Origin: Clusia tigrina
Lineage: Eukaryota; Arthropoda; Insecta; Diptera; Clusiidae
Direction of reading: 5' to 3'
NCBI GenBank assembly: GCA_920105625.2
Contig: CAKKTE020000328.1
Coordinates: 2,170,001-2,234,000 of the forward strand
DNA: 64,000 nt
Shown: one piece after another, positions 27,301 to 41,500 of the stretch
Numbering within the stretch: the first letter of the stretch is position 1
How the letters are laid out: every line of letters begins with the position of its first letter
The notes under the pieces: model-generated
Seen by the model: only the letters and a program-made list of their open reading frames with translations
What the model was told of the DNA's origin: nothing
Database searches by the model: none
Position numbers and translations under genes: made by a program

Positions 27301-30300
27301 TAGGTGTAGGACGTACCGTATAGAAGTTAGGGCCATTTGAAGTTTTATCAGTGTTTGATTTGGGACTCAAGAGTAGCATAGCTTTGAGCGATAGCTTAAA
27401 TTGACTAGAGCCTCGAGTACTTTATTGTTACAAAATTTCAAGGTTTTATGACGCTCCAGTAAAAAGTTACAAGCATTTGTATGTTGCAAACTTTGATAGG
27501 TGTAGGACGTACCGTATATAAGTGAGGGCCATTTGAAGTTTTATCAGTGTTTGATTTGGGACTCAAGGGTAGCATAGCTTTGAGCGATAGGTTAAATTGA
27601 CAAGAGGCTCAAGTACTTTATTGTTACAAAATTTCAAGGTTTTATGGCGCTCCAGTAAAAAGTTACAAGCAATTGTATGTTGCAAAATTTTATAGGTGAA
27701 GGACGTACCGTATAGAAGTTAGGGCCATTTGAAGTTTTATCAGTGTTTGATTTGGGACTCAAGGGCGCCATAGCTTTGAGCGATAGCTTAAATTGACAAG
27801 AGGCTCGAGTACTTTATTGTTAAAAAATTTCAAGGTTTTATGACGCCCCAGTAAACAGTTACAAGCATTTGTATGTTGCAAACTTTGTTAGGTGTAGGAC
27901 GTACCGTATAGAAATTAGGGCCATTTTAAGTTTTCTCAGTTTTGATGTGGGACTCAACGGTCGCATAGCATTGAGCGATAGCTTAAATTGACAAGAGGCT
28001 CGAGTACTTTATTGTTAGAAAATTTCATGGTTTTATGACGCTCCAGTAAAAAGTTACAAGCATTTGTATGTTGCAAACTTTGATAGGTGTAGGACGTACC
28101 GTATAGAAGTTAGGGCCATTTGAAGTCTTATCAGTGTTTGATTTGGGACTCAAGGGTAGCATAGCTTTGAGCGATAGCTTAAATTGACAAGAGGCTCGAG
28201 TACTTTATTGTTACAAAATTTCAAGGTCTTATGACGCTCCAGTAAAAAGTTACAAGCATTTGTATGTTGCAAACTTTGATAGGTGTAGGACGTACCGTAT
28301 AGAAGTTAGGGCCATTTGAAGTTTTATCAGTGTTTGATTTGGGACTCAAGGGTAGCATAGCTTTGAGCGATGGCTTAAATTGACAAGAGGCTCGAGTACT
28401 TTATAGTTACAAAATTTCTAGGTTTTATAACGCTCCAGTAAAAATTTACAAGCATTTGTATGTTGCAAACTTTGGTAGGTGTAGGACGTACCGTATAGAA
28501 GTAAGGGCCTTTTGAAGTTTTATCAGTGTTTGATTTTGGACTCAAGGGTAGCATAGCTTTGAGCGATCGCTTAAATTGACAAGAGGCTCGAGTACTTTAT
28601 TGTTACAAAATTTCAAGGTCTTACGACGCTCCAGTAAAAAGTTACAAGCATTTGTATGTTGCAAACTTTGATAGGTGTAGGACGTACCGTAGAGAAGTAA
28701 GTGCCACTTGAAGTTTTATCAGTGTTTGAGTTGGGACTCAAGGGTACCATAGCTTTGAGCGATAACTTAAATTGACAAGATGCTCGAGTACTTTACTGTT
28801 AAAAAATTTCAAAGTTTTATGACGCTCCAGGAAAAAGTTACAAGCATTTGTATGTTGCAAACTATGTTAGGTGTAGGACGTACCGTATAGAAGTTAGGGC
28901 CATTTGAAGTTTTATCAGTGTTTGATTTGGGACTCAAGGGTAGCATTGCTTTGAGCGATAGCTTAAATTGACAAGAGGCTCGAGTACTTTATTGTTACAA
29001 AATTTCAAGGTTTTATGACGCCCCAGTAAAAAGTTACAAGCATTTGTATGTTGCAAACTTTGATAGGTGTAGGACGTACCGTATAGATATTAGGGCCATT
29101 TGAAGTTTTATCAGTGTTTGATTTGGGACTCAAGGGTAGCATAGCTTTGAGCGATAGCTTAAATTGACAAGAGGCTCGAGTACTTTATTGTTACAAAATT
29201 TCAAGGTTTTATGACGCTCCAGTAAAAAGTTACAAGCATTTGTATATTGCAAACTTTGATAGGTGTAGGACGTACCGTATAGAAGTTAGGGCCATTTGAA
29301 GTTTTATCAGTGTTTGATTTGGGACTCAAGGGTAGCATAGCTTTGAGCGATAACTTAAATTGACAAGATGCTCGAGTACTTTACTGTTAAAAAATTTCAA
29401 GGTTTTATAACGCTCCAGTAAAAAGTTACAAGCAATTGTATGTTGCAAAATTTTATAGGTGCAGGACGTACCGTATAGAAGGTAGGGCCATTTGAAGTTT
29501 TATAAGTGTTTGATTTCGGACTCAAGATTGCCATAGCTTTGAGCGATAGCTTAAATTGACAAGAGGCTCGAGTACTTTATTGTTACAAAATTTCAAGGTT
29601 TTATGACGCTCCAGTAAAAAGTTACAAGCATTTGTATGTTGCAAACTTTGATAGGTGTAGGACGTACCGTATATAAGTTAGCGCCATTTGAAGTTTTATC
29701 AGTTGTTGATTTGGGACTCAAGAGTAGCATAGCTTTGAGCGATAGCTTAAATTGACTAGAGGCTCGAGTACTTTATTGTTACAAAATTTCAAGGTTTTAT
29801 GACGCTCCAGTAAAAAGTTACAAGCAATTGTATGTTGCAAAATTTTATAGGTGAAGGACGTACCGTATAGAAGTTAGGGCCATTTGAAGTTTTATCAGTG
29901 TTTGATTTGGGACTCAAGGGCGCCATAGCTTTGAGCGATAGCTTAAATTGACAAGAGGCTCGAGTACTTTATTGTTAAAAAATTTCAAGGTTTTATGACG
30001 CCCCAGTAAACAGTTACAAGCATTTTTATGTTGCAAACCTTGTTAGGTGTAGGACGTACCGTATAGAAATTTGGGCCATTTGAAGTTTTCTCAGTTTTGA
30101 TGTGGGACTCAATGGTCGCATAGCATTGAGCGATAGCTTAAATTGACAAGAGGCTCGAGTACTTTATTGTTAGAAAATTTCATGGTTTTATGACGCTCCA
30201 GTAAAAAGTTACAAGCATTTGTATGTTGCAAACTTTGATAGGTGTAGGACGTACCGTATAGAAGTTAGGGCCATTTGAAGTCTTATCAGTGTTTGATTTG

Positions 30301-31735
30301 GGACTCAAGGGTAGCATAGCTTTGAGCGATAGCTTAAATAGACAAGAGGCTCGAGTACTTTATTGTTACAAAATTTGAAGGTCTTATGACGCTCCAGTAA
30401 AAAGTTACAAGCATTTGTATGTTGCAAACTTTGATAGGTGTAGGACGTACCGTATAGAAGTTAGGGCCATTTGAAGTTTTATCAGTGTTTGATTTGGGAC
30501 TCAAGGGTAGCATAGCTTTGAGCGATGGCTTAAATTGACAAGAGGCTCGAGTACTTTATAGTTACAAAATTTCTAGGTTTTATAACGCTCCAGTAAAAAT
30601 TTACAAGCATTTGTATGTTGCAAACTTTGGTAGGTGTAGGACGTACCGTATAGAAGTAAGGGCCTTTTGAAGTTTTATCAGTGTTTGATTTTGGACTCAA
30701 GGGTAGCATAGCTTTGAGCGATCGCTTAAATTGACAAGAGGCTCGAGTACTTTATTGTTACAAAATTTCAAGGTCTTACGACGCTCCAGTAAAAAAGTTA
30801 CAAGCATTTGTATGTTGCAAACTTTGATAGGTGTAGGACGTACCGTAGAGAAGTAAGTGCCACTTGAAGTTTTATCAGTGTTTGAGTTGGGACTCAAGGG
30901 TAGCATAGCTTTGAGCGATAACTTAAATTGACAAGATGCTCGAGTACTTTACTGTTAAAAAATTTCAAAGTTTTATGACGCTCCAGGAAAAAGTTACAAG
31001 CATTTGTATGTTGCAAACTATGTTAGGTGTAGGACGTACCGTATAGAAGTTAGGGACATTTGAAGTTTTATCAGTGTTTGATTTGGGACTCAAGGGTAGC
31101 ATTGCTTTGAGCGATAGCTTAAATTGACAAGAGGCTCGAGTACTTTATTGTTACAAAATTTCAAGGTTTTATGACGCCCCAGTAAAAAGTTACAAGCATT
31201 TGTATGTTGCAAACTTTGATAGGTGTAGGACGTACCGTATAGATATTAGGGCCATTTGAAGTTTTATCAGTGTTTGATTTGGGACTCAAGGGTAGCATAG
31301 CTTTGAGCGATAGCTTAAATTGACAAGAGGCTCGAGTACTTTATTGTTACAAAATTTCAAGGTTTTATGACGCTCCAGTAAAAAGTTACAAGCATTTGTA
31401 TATTGCAAACTTTGATAGGTGTAGGACGTACCGTATAGAAGTTAGGGCCATTTGAAGTTTTATCAGTGTTTGATTTGGGACTCAAGGGTAGCATAGCTTT
31501 GAGCGATAACTTAAATTGACAAGATGCTCGAGTACTTTACTGTTAAAAAATTTCAAGGTTTTATGACGCTCCAGTAAAAAGTTACAAGCAATTGTATGTT
31601 GCAAAATTTTATAGGTGCAGGACGTACCGTATAGAAGGTAGGGCCATTTGAAGTTTTATAAGTGTTTGATTTCGGACTCAAGGTTGCCATAGCTTTGAGT
31701 GATAGCTTAAATTGACAAGAGGCTCGAGTACTTTA
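21190..31735 (+). repeat. 11-mer higher-order repeat array (~2155 bp period, about 4.9 units)
   Basis: The private marker ACCGTAGAGAAG occurs only here, at 22220, 24376, 26532, 28686 and 30842, with spacings of 2156, 2156, 2154 and 2156 bp (11 monomers each). The variant CTCAATGGTCGC follows the same period. Three units share an extra A in CCAGTAAAAAAG (near 24325, 26481 and 30791). The unit between about 27.28 and 28.2 kb has been replaced by another monomer series (TATATAAGTGAGGG, TATGGCGCTCC) like that near 13.8 and 21.1 kb. Repeated 69-codon open stretches on the minus strand merely mirror the HOR. Confidence 0.85.
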
Positions 31736-34700
31736 TTGTTACAAAATTTCAAGGTTTTATGACGCTCCAGTAAAAAGTTACAAGCGTTTGTATGTTGCAA
31801 ACTTTGATAGGTGTAGGACGTACCGTATAGAAGTTAGGGCCATTTGAAGTTTTCTCAGTGTTTGATTTGGGACTCAAGAGTAGCATAGCTTTGAGCGATA
31901 GCTTAAATTGACTAGAGCCTCGAGTACTTTATTGTTACAAAATTTCAAGGTTTTATGACGCTCCAGTAAAAAGTTACAAGCATTTGTATGTTGGTAACTT
32001 TGATAGGTGTAGGACGTACCGTATATAAGTTAGGGCCATTTTAAGTTTTATCAGTGTTTGAGGTGGGACTCAAGGGTAGCATAGATTTGAGCGATAGCTT
32101 AATTTGACAAGAGGCTAAAGTACTTTATTGTTACAAAATTTCAAGGTTTTATGACGCTCCAGTAAAAAGTTACAAGCAATTGTATGTTGCAAAATTTGAT
32201 AGGTGTAGGACGTACCGTATAGAAGTTAGGGCCATTTGAAGTTTTATCAGTGTTTGATTTGGGACTCAAGGGCGCCATAGCTTTGAGCGATAGCTTAAAT
32301 TGACAAGAGGCTCGAGTACTTTATTGTTACAAAATTTCAAGGTTTTATGACGCCCCAGTAAAAAGTTACAAGCATTTGTATGTTGCAAACTTTGTTAGGT
32401 GTAGGACGTACCGTATAGAAATTAGGGCCATTTGAAGTTTTCTCAGTTTTGATGTGGGACTCGACGGTCGCAAAGCATTGAGCGATAGCTTAAATTGACA
32501 AGAGGCTCGAGTACTTTATTGTTAGAAAATTTCAAGGTTTTATGACGCTCCAGTAAAAAGTTACAAGCATTTGCATGTTGCAAACTTTGATAGGTGTAGG
32601 ACGTACCGTATAGAAGTTAGGGCCATTTGAAGTCTTATCAGTGTTTGATTTGGGACTCAAGGGTAGCATAGCTTTGAGCGATAGCTTAAATTGACAAGAG
32701 GCTCGAGTACTTTATTGTTACAAAATTTCAAGGTTTTATGACGCTCCAGTAAAAAGTTACAAGCATTTGTATGTTGCAAACTTTGATAGGTGTAGGACGT
32801 ACCGTATAGAAGTTAGGGCCATTTGAAGTCTTATCAGTGTTTGATTTGGGACTCAAGGGTAGCATAGCTTTGAGCGATGGCTTAAATTGACAAGAGGCTC
32901 GAGTACTTTATAGTTACAAAATTTCTAGGTTTTATAACGCTCCAGTAAAAATTTACAAGCATTTGTATGTTGCAAACTTTGATAGGTGTAGGACGTACCG
33001 TATAGAAGTTAGGGCCATTTGAAGTTTTATCAGTGTTTGATTTGGGACTCAAGGGTAGCATAGCTTTGAGCGATAGCTTAAATTGACAAGAGGCTCGAGT
33101 ACTTTATTGTTACAAAATTTCAAGGTCTTATGACACTCCAGTAAAAAGTTACAAGCATTTGTATGTTGCAAACTTTGATAGGTGTAGGACGTACCGTATA
33201 GAAGTAAGTGCCACTTGAAGTTTTATCAGTGTTTGAGTTGGGACTCAAGGGTAGCATAGCTTTGAGCGATAGGTTAAATTGACAAGAGGCTCAAGTACTT
33301 TATTGTTACAAAATTTCAAGGTTTTATGACGCTCCAGTAAAAAGTTACAAGCATTTGTATGTTGCAAACTTTGATAGGTGTAGGACGTACCGTATAGAAG
33401 TTAGGGCCATTTGAAGTCTTATCAGTGTTTGATTTGGGACTCAAGGGTAGCATAGCTTTGAGCGATGGCTTAAATTGACAAGAGGCTCGAGTACTTTATA
33501 GTTACAAAATTTCTAGGTTTTATAACGCTCCAGTAAAAATTTACAAGCATTTGTATGTTGCAAACTTTGATAGGTGTAGGACGTACCGTATAGAAGTTAG
33601 GGCCATTTGAAGTTTTATCAGTGTTTGATTTGGGACTCAAGGGTAGCATAGCTTTGAGCGATAGCTTAAATTGACAAGAGGCTCGAGTACTTTATTGTTA
33701 CAAAATTTCAAGGTCTTATGACACTCCAGTAAAAAGTTACAAGCATTTGTATGTTGCAAACTTTGATAGGTGTAGGACGTACCGTATAGAAGTAAGTGCC
33801 ACTTGAAGTTTTATCAGTGTTTGAGTTGGGACTCAAGGGTAGCATAGCTTTGAGCGATAACTTAAATTGACAAGATGCTCGAGTACTTTACTGTTAAAAA
33901 ATTTCAAAATTTTATGACGCTCCAGGAAAAAGTTACAAGCATTTGTATGTTGCAAACTATGTTAGGTGTAGGACGTACCGTATAGAAGTTAGGGCCATTT
34001 GAAGTTTTATCAGTGTTTGATTTGGGACTCAAGGGTAGTATAGCTTTGAGCGATAGGTTAAATTGACAAGAGGCTCAAGTACTTTATTGTTACAAAATTT
34101 CAAGGTTTTATGACGCTCCAGTAAAAAGTTACAAGCAATTGTATGTTGCAAAATTTTATAGGTGAGGGACGTACCGTATAGAAGTTAGGGCCATTTGAAG
34201 TTTTATAAGTGTTTGATTTCGGACTCAAGGTTGCCATAGCTTTGAGCGATAGCTTAAATTGACAAGAGGCGCGAGTACTTTATTGTTAGAAAATTTCAAG
34301 GTTTTATGACGCTCCAGTAAAAAGTTACAAGCATTTGTATGTTGCAAACTTTGATAGGTGTAGGACGTACCGTATAGAAGTTAGGGCCATTTGAAGTCTT
34401 ATCAGTGTTTGATTTGGGACTCAAGGGTAGCATAGCTTTGAGCGATGGCTTAAATTGACAAGAGGCTCGAGTACTTTATAGTTACAAAATTTCTAGGTTT
34501 TATGACGCTCCAGTAAAAAGTTACAAGCAATTGTATGTTGCAAACTTTGATAGGTGTAGGACGTACCGTATAGAAGTTAGGCGCCATTTGAAGTTTTATC
34601 AGTGTTTGATTTGGGACTCAAGAGTAGCATAGCTTTGAGCGATAGCTTAAATTGACAAGAGGCTCGAGTACTTTATTGTTACAAAATTTCAAGGTCTTAT

Positions 34701-35500
34701 GACACTCCAGTAAAAACTTACAAGCATTTGTATGTTGCAAACTTTGATAGGTGTAGGACGTACCGTATAGAAGTAAGTGCCACTTGAAGTTTTATCAGTG
34801 TTTGAGTTGGGACTCAAGGGTAGCATAGCTTTGAGCGATAACTTAAATTGACAAGATGCTCGAGTACTTTACTGTTAAAAAATTTCAAAGTTTTATGACG
34901 CTCCAGGAAAAAGTTACAAGCATTTGTATGTTGCAAACTATGTTAGGTGTAGGACGTACCGTATAGAAGTTAGGGCCATTTGAAGTTTTATCAGTGTTTG
35001 ATTTGTGACTCAAGGGTAGCATTGCTTTGAGCGATAGCTTAAATTGACAAGAGGCTCGAGTACTTTATTGTTACAAAATTTCAAGGTTTTATGACGCCCC
35101 AGTAAAAATTTACAAGCATTTGTATGTTGCAAACTTTGATAGGTGTAGCACGTACCGCATAGATATTAGGGCCATTTGAAGTTTTATCAGTGTTTGATTT
35201 GGGACTCAAGGGTAGCATAGCTTTGAACGATAGCTTAAATTGACAAGAGGCTCGAGTACTTTATTGTTACAAAATTTCAAGGTTTTATGACGCTCCAGTA
35301 AAAAGTTACAAGCATTTGTATATTGCAAACTTTGGTAGGTGTAGGACGTACCATATAGAAGTTAGGGCCATTTGAAGTTTTATCAGTGTTTGATTTGGGA
35401 CTCAAGGGTAGCATAGCTTTGAGCGGTAACTTAAATTGACAAGATGCTCGAGTACTTTACTGTTAAAAAATTTCAAGGTTTTATGACGCTCCAGTAAAAA
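31736..35500 (+). repeat. mixed satellite zone with a 3-monomer tandem duplication
   Basis: About 19 monomers with no long regular HOR. Within it a three-monomer unit (588 bp) is duplicated: about 32710-33297 and 33298-33855. The series AAGTCTTATCAG, ATTTCTAGGTTTTATAACG (32921 and 33509) and TTATGACACTCCAG recurs in the same order. A monomer near 34575 has a 1-bp insertion (TTAGGCGCCATTTG). No gene is seen. Confidence 0.75.
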
Positions 35501-38500
35501 GTTACAAGCATTTGTATGTTGCAAACTTTGATAGGTGTAGGACGTACCGAATGGAAGTTAGGACCATTTGAAGTTTTCTCAGTGTTTGATTTGGGACTCA
35601 AGGGTAGCATAGCTTTGAGCGATAGCTTAAATTGACAAGAGGCTCAAGTACTTTATTGTTACAAAATTTCAAGCTTTTATGACGCTCCAGTAAAAAGTTA
35701 CAGGCATTTGTATGTTGCAAAATTTGATAGGTGTAGGACGTACCGTATAGAAGTTAGGGCCATTTGAAGTTTTAACAGTGTTTGATTTGGGACTCAAGGT
35801 TGCCATAGCTTTGAGCGATAGCTTAAATTGACAAGAGGCTCGAGTACTTTATTGTTACAAAATTTCAAGCTTTTATGACGCTCCAGTAAAAAGTTACAAG
35901 CATTTGTATGTTGCAAACTTTGATAGGTGTAGGACGTACCGTATAGAAATTAGGGCCATTTGAAGTTTTCTCAGTGTTTTATTTGGGATTCAAGGGTAGC
36001 ATAGCTTTCAGCGATAGCTTAAATTGACAAGAGGCTCGAGTACTTTATTGTTAGAAAATTTCAAGGTTTTATGACGCTCCAGTAAAAAGTTACAAGCATT
36101 TGTATGTTGCAAAATTTGATAGGTGTAGGACGTACCGTATAGAAATTAGGGCCATTTGAAGCTTTATCAGTGTGTGATTTGGGACTCAAGGGTACCATAG
36201 CCTTGAGCGATAGCTTAAATTAACAAGAGGCTCGAGTACTTTATTGTTACAAAATTTCAAGGTTTTATGACGCTCCAGTAAAAAGTTACAAGCATTTGTA
36301 TGTTGCAAACTTTGATAGGTGTAGGACGTACTGAATAGCAGTTAGGGCCATTTGAAGTTTTATCATTGTTTGGTTTGGGACTCAAGGGTAGCATAGCTTT
36401 GAGCGATAGCTTAAATTGACAAGAGGCTCGAGTACTTTATTGTTACAAAATGTCAAGGTCTTATGACGCTCCAGTAAAAAGTTACAAGCATTTGTATGTT
36501 GCATACTTTGATAGGTGTAGGACGTACCGTATAGAAGTTAGGGCCATTTGAAGTTTTAACAGTGATTGATTTGGGACTCAAGGTTGCCATAGCTTTGAGC
36601 GATAGCTTAAATTGACAAGAGGCTCGAGTACTTTATTGTTACAAAATTTCAAGGTTTTATGACGCTCCAGTAAAAAGTTACAAGCATTTGTATGTTGCAA
36701 ACTTTGATAGGTGTAGGACGTACCGTATAGAAATTAGGGCCATTTGAAGTTTTCTCAGTGGTTGACTTGGGATTCAAGGGTAGCATAGCTTTCAGCGACA
36801 GCTTAAATTGACAAGAGGCTCGAGTACTTTATTGTTAGAAAATTTCAAGGTTTTATGACGCTCCAGTAAAAAGTTACAAGCATTTGTATGTTGCAAACTT
36901 TGATAGGTGTAGGACGTACCGTATAGAAGTTAGGGCCATTTGAAGTTTTATCATTGTTTGATTTGGGACTCAAGGGTAGCATAGCTTTGAGCGATAGCTT
37001 AAATTGACAAGAGGCTCGAGTACTTTATTGTTACAAAATGTCAAGGTCTTATGACGCTCCAGTAAAAAGTTACAAGCATTTGTATGTTGCATACTTTGAT
37101 AGGTGTAGGACGTACCGTATAGAAGTTAGGGCCATTTGAAGTTTTATCAGTGTTTGATTTGGGACTCAAGGGTAGCATAGCTTTGAGCGATGGCTTAAAT
37201 TGACAATAGGCTCGAGTACTTTATAGTTACAAAATGTCTAGGCTTTATGACGCTCCAGTAAAAAGTTACAATCATTTATATTTTGCAAACTTTGATAGGT
37301 GTAGGACGTACCGTATAGAAGTAAGGGCCATTTGAAGTTTTATCAGTATTTGATTTGGGACTCAAGGGTAGCATAGCTTTGAGCGATAACTTAAATTGAC
37401 AAGATGCTCAAGTACTTTACTGTTCAAAAATTTCAACGTTTTATGACGCTCCAGTAAAAAGTTACAAGCATTTGTATGTTGCAAACTTTGATAGGTGTAG
37501 GACGTACTGTATAGATGTTAGGGCCATTTGAAGTTTTATCAGTGTTTGAGTTGGGACTCAAATGTATTATAGCTTTGAGCGATAGCTTAAATTGACCAGA
37601 GTCTCAAGTACTTTATTGTTACAAAATTTCAAGGTTTTATGACGCTCCAGTAAATAGTTACAAGCATTTGTATGTTGCAAAATTTGATAGGTGTAGGACG
37701 TACCGTATAGAAGTTAGGGCCATTTGAAGTTTTATCAGTGTGTGATTTGGGACTCAAGGGTACCATAGCCTTGAGCGATAGCTTAAATTGACAAGAGGCT
37801 CGAGTACTTTATTGTTACAAAATTTCAAGGTTTTATGACGCTCCAGTAAAAAGTTACAAGCATTTATATGTTGCAAACTTTGATAGGTGTAGGACGTACC
37901 GTATAGAAGTAAGGGCCATTTGAAGTTTTATCAGTGTTTGATTTGGGACTCAAGGGTAGCATTGCTTTGAGCGATAACTTAAATTGATAAGTGACTCGAG
38001 TACTTTATTTTTACAAAATTTGAAGGTTATATGACGCTCCAGTAAAAAGTTACAAGCATTTGTATGTTGCAAACTTTGATAAGTGTAGGACATACCGTAT
38101 AGAAGCTAGGGAAATTTGAAGTTTTATCAGTGTTTGATTTGGGACTCAAGGGTAGCATAGCTTTGAGCGATAACTTAAACTGACAAGAGGCTCGAGTACT
38201 TTATTGTTAAAAAATTTTAAGGTTTTATGACGCTCCAGTAAAAAGTTACAAGCATTTGTATGTTGCAAACTTTGATAGGTGTAGGACGTACCGTATAAAA
38301 GTTAGGGCCCTTTGAAGTTTTATCAGTGTTTGATTTGGGACTCAAGGGTAGCATAGCTTTGAGCGATAACTTAAATTGACAAGATGCTCGAGTACTTTAC
38401 TGTTAAAAAATTTCAAGGTTTTATGACGCTCCAGTAAAAAGTTACAAGCATTTGTAGGTTGCAAAATTTGATAGGTGTAGGACGTACCGTATAGAAGTTA

Positions 38501-41500
38501 GGGCCATTTGAAGTTTTATCAGTGTTTGATTTGGGACCCAAAGGTACCACAGCTTTGAGCGATAGCTTAAATTGACAAGAGGCTCGAGTACTTTATTGTT
38601 ACAAAATTTCAAGGTTTTATGACGCTCCAGTAAAAAGTTACAAGCATTTGTATGTTGCAAACTTTGATAGGTGTAGGACGTACCGTATAGAAGTTAGGGC
38701 CATTTGAAGTTTTATCAGTGTTTGATTTGTGACTCAAGGGTAGCATAGCTTTGAGCGATAGCTTAAATTGACAAGAGGCTCGAGTACTTTATTGTTACAA
38801 AATTTCAAGGTTTTATGACGCTCCAGTAAAAAGCTAAAAGCAGTTGTATGTTGCAAACTTTGATAGGTGTAGGACGTACCGTATAGAAGTTACGGCCATT
38901 TGAAGTTTCATCAGTGCTTGATTTGGGACTCAAGGGTAGCATAGCTTTGTGCGATAACTTAAATTGACAAGAGGTTCGAGTACTTTATTGTTAAAAAATT
39001 TCAAGGTTTTATGACGCTCCAGTCAAAAGTTACAAGCATTTGTATGTTGCAAACTTTGATAGGTGTAGGACGGACCGTATAGAAGTAAGGGCCATTTGAA
39101 GTTTTATCAGTGTTTGATTTGGGACTCAAGGGTAGCATTGCTTTGAGCGATAACTTAAATTGACAAGTGACTCGAGTACTTTAATGTTACACAATTTTAA
39201 GGTTTTATGACGCTCCAGTAAAAAGTTACAAGCATTTGTATGTTGCAAACTGTGATAGGTGTAGGACGTACCGTATAGATGTTAGGGCCATTTGAAGTTC
39301 TATCAGTGTTTGATTTGGGACTTAAGGGTAGCATAGCTTTGAGCGATGGCTTAAATTGACAAGAGGCTCGAGTACTTTATTGTTACAAAATTTCAAGGTT
39401 TTATGACGCTCCAGTAAAAAGTTACAAGCATTTGTATGTTGCAAACTTTGATAGGTGTAGGACGTACCGTATAGAAGTTAGGGCCATTTGAAGTTTTATC
39501 AATGTTTGATTTGGGACTCAAGGGTAGCATTGCTTTGAGCGATTACTTAAATTGACACGAGACTCGAGTACTTTATTGTTACAAAATTTAAGGTTTTATG
39601 ACGCTCCAGTAAAAAGTTACAAGCATTTGTATGTTGCAAACTCTGATAGGTGTAGGACGTACAGTATAAAAGTTAGGGCGCTTTGAAGTTTTATCAGTGT
39701 TTGATTTGGGACTCAAGGGTAGCACAGATTTGAGCGATAACTTAAATTGACAAGATGCTCGAGTACTTTACTGTTAAAAAATTTCAAGGTTTTATGACGC
39801 TCCAGTAAAAAGTTACAAGCATTTGTAGGTTGCAAATTTGATAGGTGGAGGACGTACCGTATAGAAATTAGGGCCATTTGAAGTTTTATCAGTGTTTGAT
39901 TTGGGACTCAAAGGTATCACAGCTTTGAGCGATAGCTTAAATTGACAAGTGACTCGAGTACTTTAATGTTACACAATTTTAAGGTTTTATGACGCTCCAG
40001 TAAAAAGTTACAAGCATTTGTATGTTGCAAACTGTAATAGGTGTAGGACGTACCGTATAGATGTTAGGGCCATTTGAAGTTCTATCAGTGTTTGATTTGG
40101 GACTCAACGGTAGCATTGCTTTGAGCGATAACTTAAATTGACAAGAGACTCAAGTACTTTATTGTTACAAAATTTGAAGGTTTTATGACGCTCCAGTAAA
40201 AAGCTACAAGCATTTGTATGTTGCAAACTTTGATAGGTGTAGGACGTACCGTATAGAAGTAAGGGCCATTTGAAGTTTTATCAGTATTTGATTTGGGACT
40301 CAAGGGTAGCATAGCTTTGAGCGATAACTTAAATTGACAAGATGCTCAAGTACTTTACGGTTCAAAAATTTCAACGTTTTATGACGCTCCAGTAAAAAGT
40401 TACAAGCATTTGTATGTTGCAAACTTTGATAGGTGTAGGACGTACTGTATAGATGTTAGGGCCATTTGAAGTTTTATCAGTGTTTGAGTTGGGACTCAAA
40501 TGTATTATAGCTTTGAGCGATAGCTTAAATTGACAAGAGGCTCAAGTACTTTATTGTTACAAAATTTCAAGGTTTTATGACGCTCCAGTAAAAAGTTACA
40601 AGCATTTGTATGTTGCAAAATTTGATAGGTGTAGGACGTACCGTATAGAAGTTAGGGCCATTTGAAGTTTTATCAGTGTGTGATTTGGGACTCAAGGGTA
40701 CCATAGCCTTGAGCGATAGATTAAATTGACAAGAGGCTCGAGTACTTTATTGTTACAAAATTTCAAGGTTTTATGACGCTCCAGTAAAAAGTTACAAGCA
40801 TTTATATGTTGCAAACTTTGATAGGTGTAGGACGTACCGTATAGAAGTAAGGGCCATTTGAAGTTTTATCAGTGTTTGATTTGGGACTCAAGGGTAGCAT
40901 TGCTTTGAGCGATAACTTAAATTGATAAGTGACTCGAGTACTTTATTTTTACAAAATTTGAAGGTTATATGACGCTCCAGTAAAAAGTTACAAGCATTTG
41001 TATGTTGCAAACTTTGATAAGTGTAGGACATACCGTATAGAAGCTAGGGAAATTTGAAGTTTTATCAGTGTTTGATTTGGGACTCAAGGGTAGCATAGCT
41101 TTGAGCGATAACTTAAACTGACAAGAGGCTCGAGTACTTTATTGTTAAAAAATTTTAAGGTTTTATGACGCTCCAGTAAAAAGTTACAAGCATTTGTATG
41201 TTGCAAACTTTGATAGGTGTAGGACGTACCGTATAAAAGTTAGGGCCCTTTGAAGTTTTATCAGTGTTTGATTTGGGACTCAAGGGTAGCATAGCTTTGA
41301 GCGATAACTTAAATTGACAAGATGCTCGAGTACTTTACTGTTAAAAAATTTCAAGGTTTTATGACGCTCCAGTAAAAAGTTACAAGCATTTGTAGGGTGC
41401 AAAATTTGATAGGTGTAGGACGTACCGTATAGAAGTTAGGGCCATTTGAAGTTTTATCAGTGTTTGATTTGGGACTCAAAGGTACCACAGCTTTGAGCGA

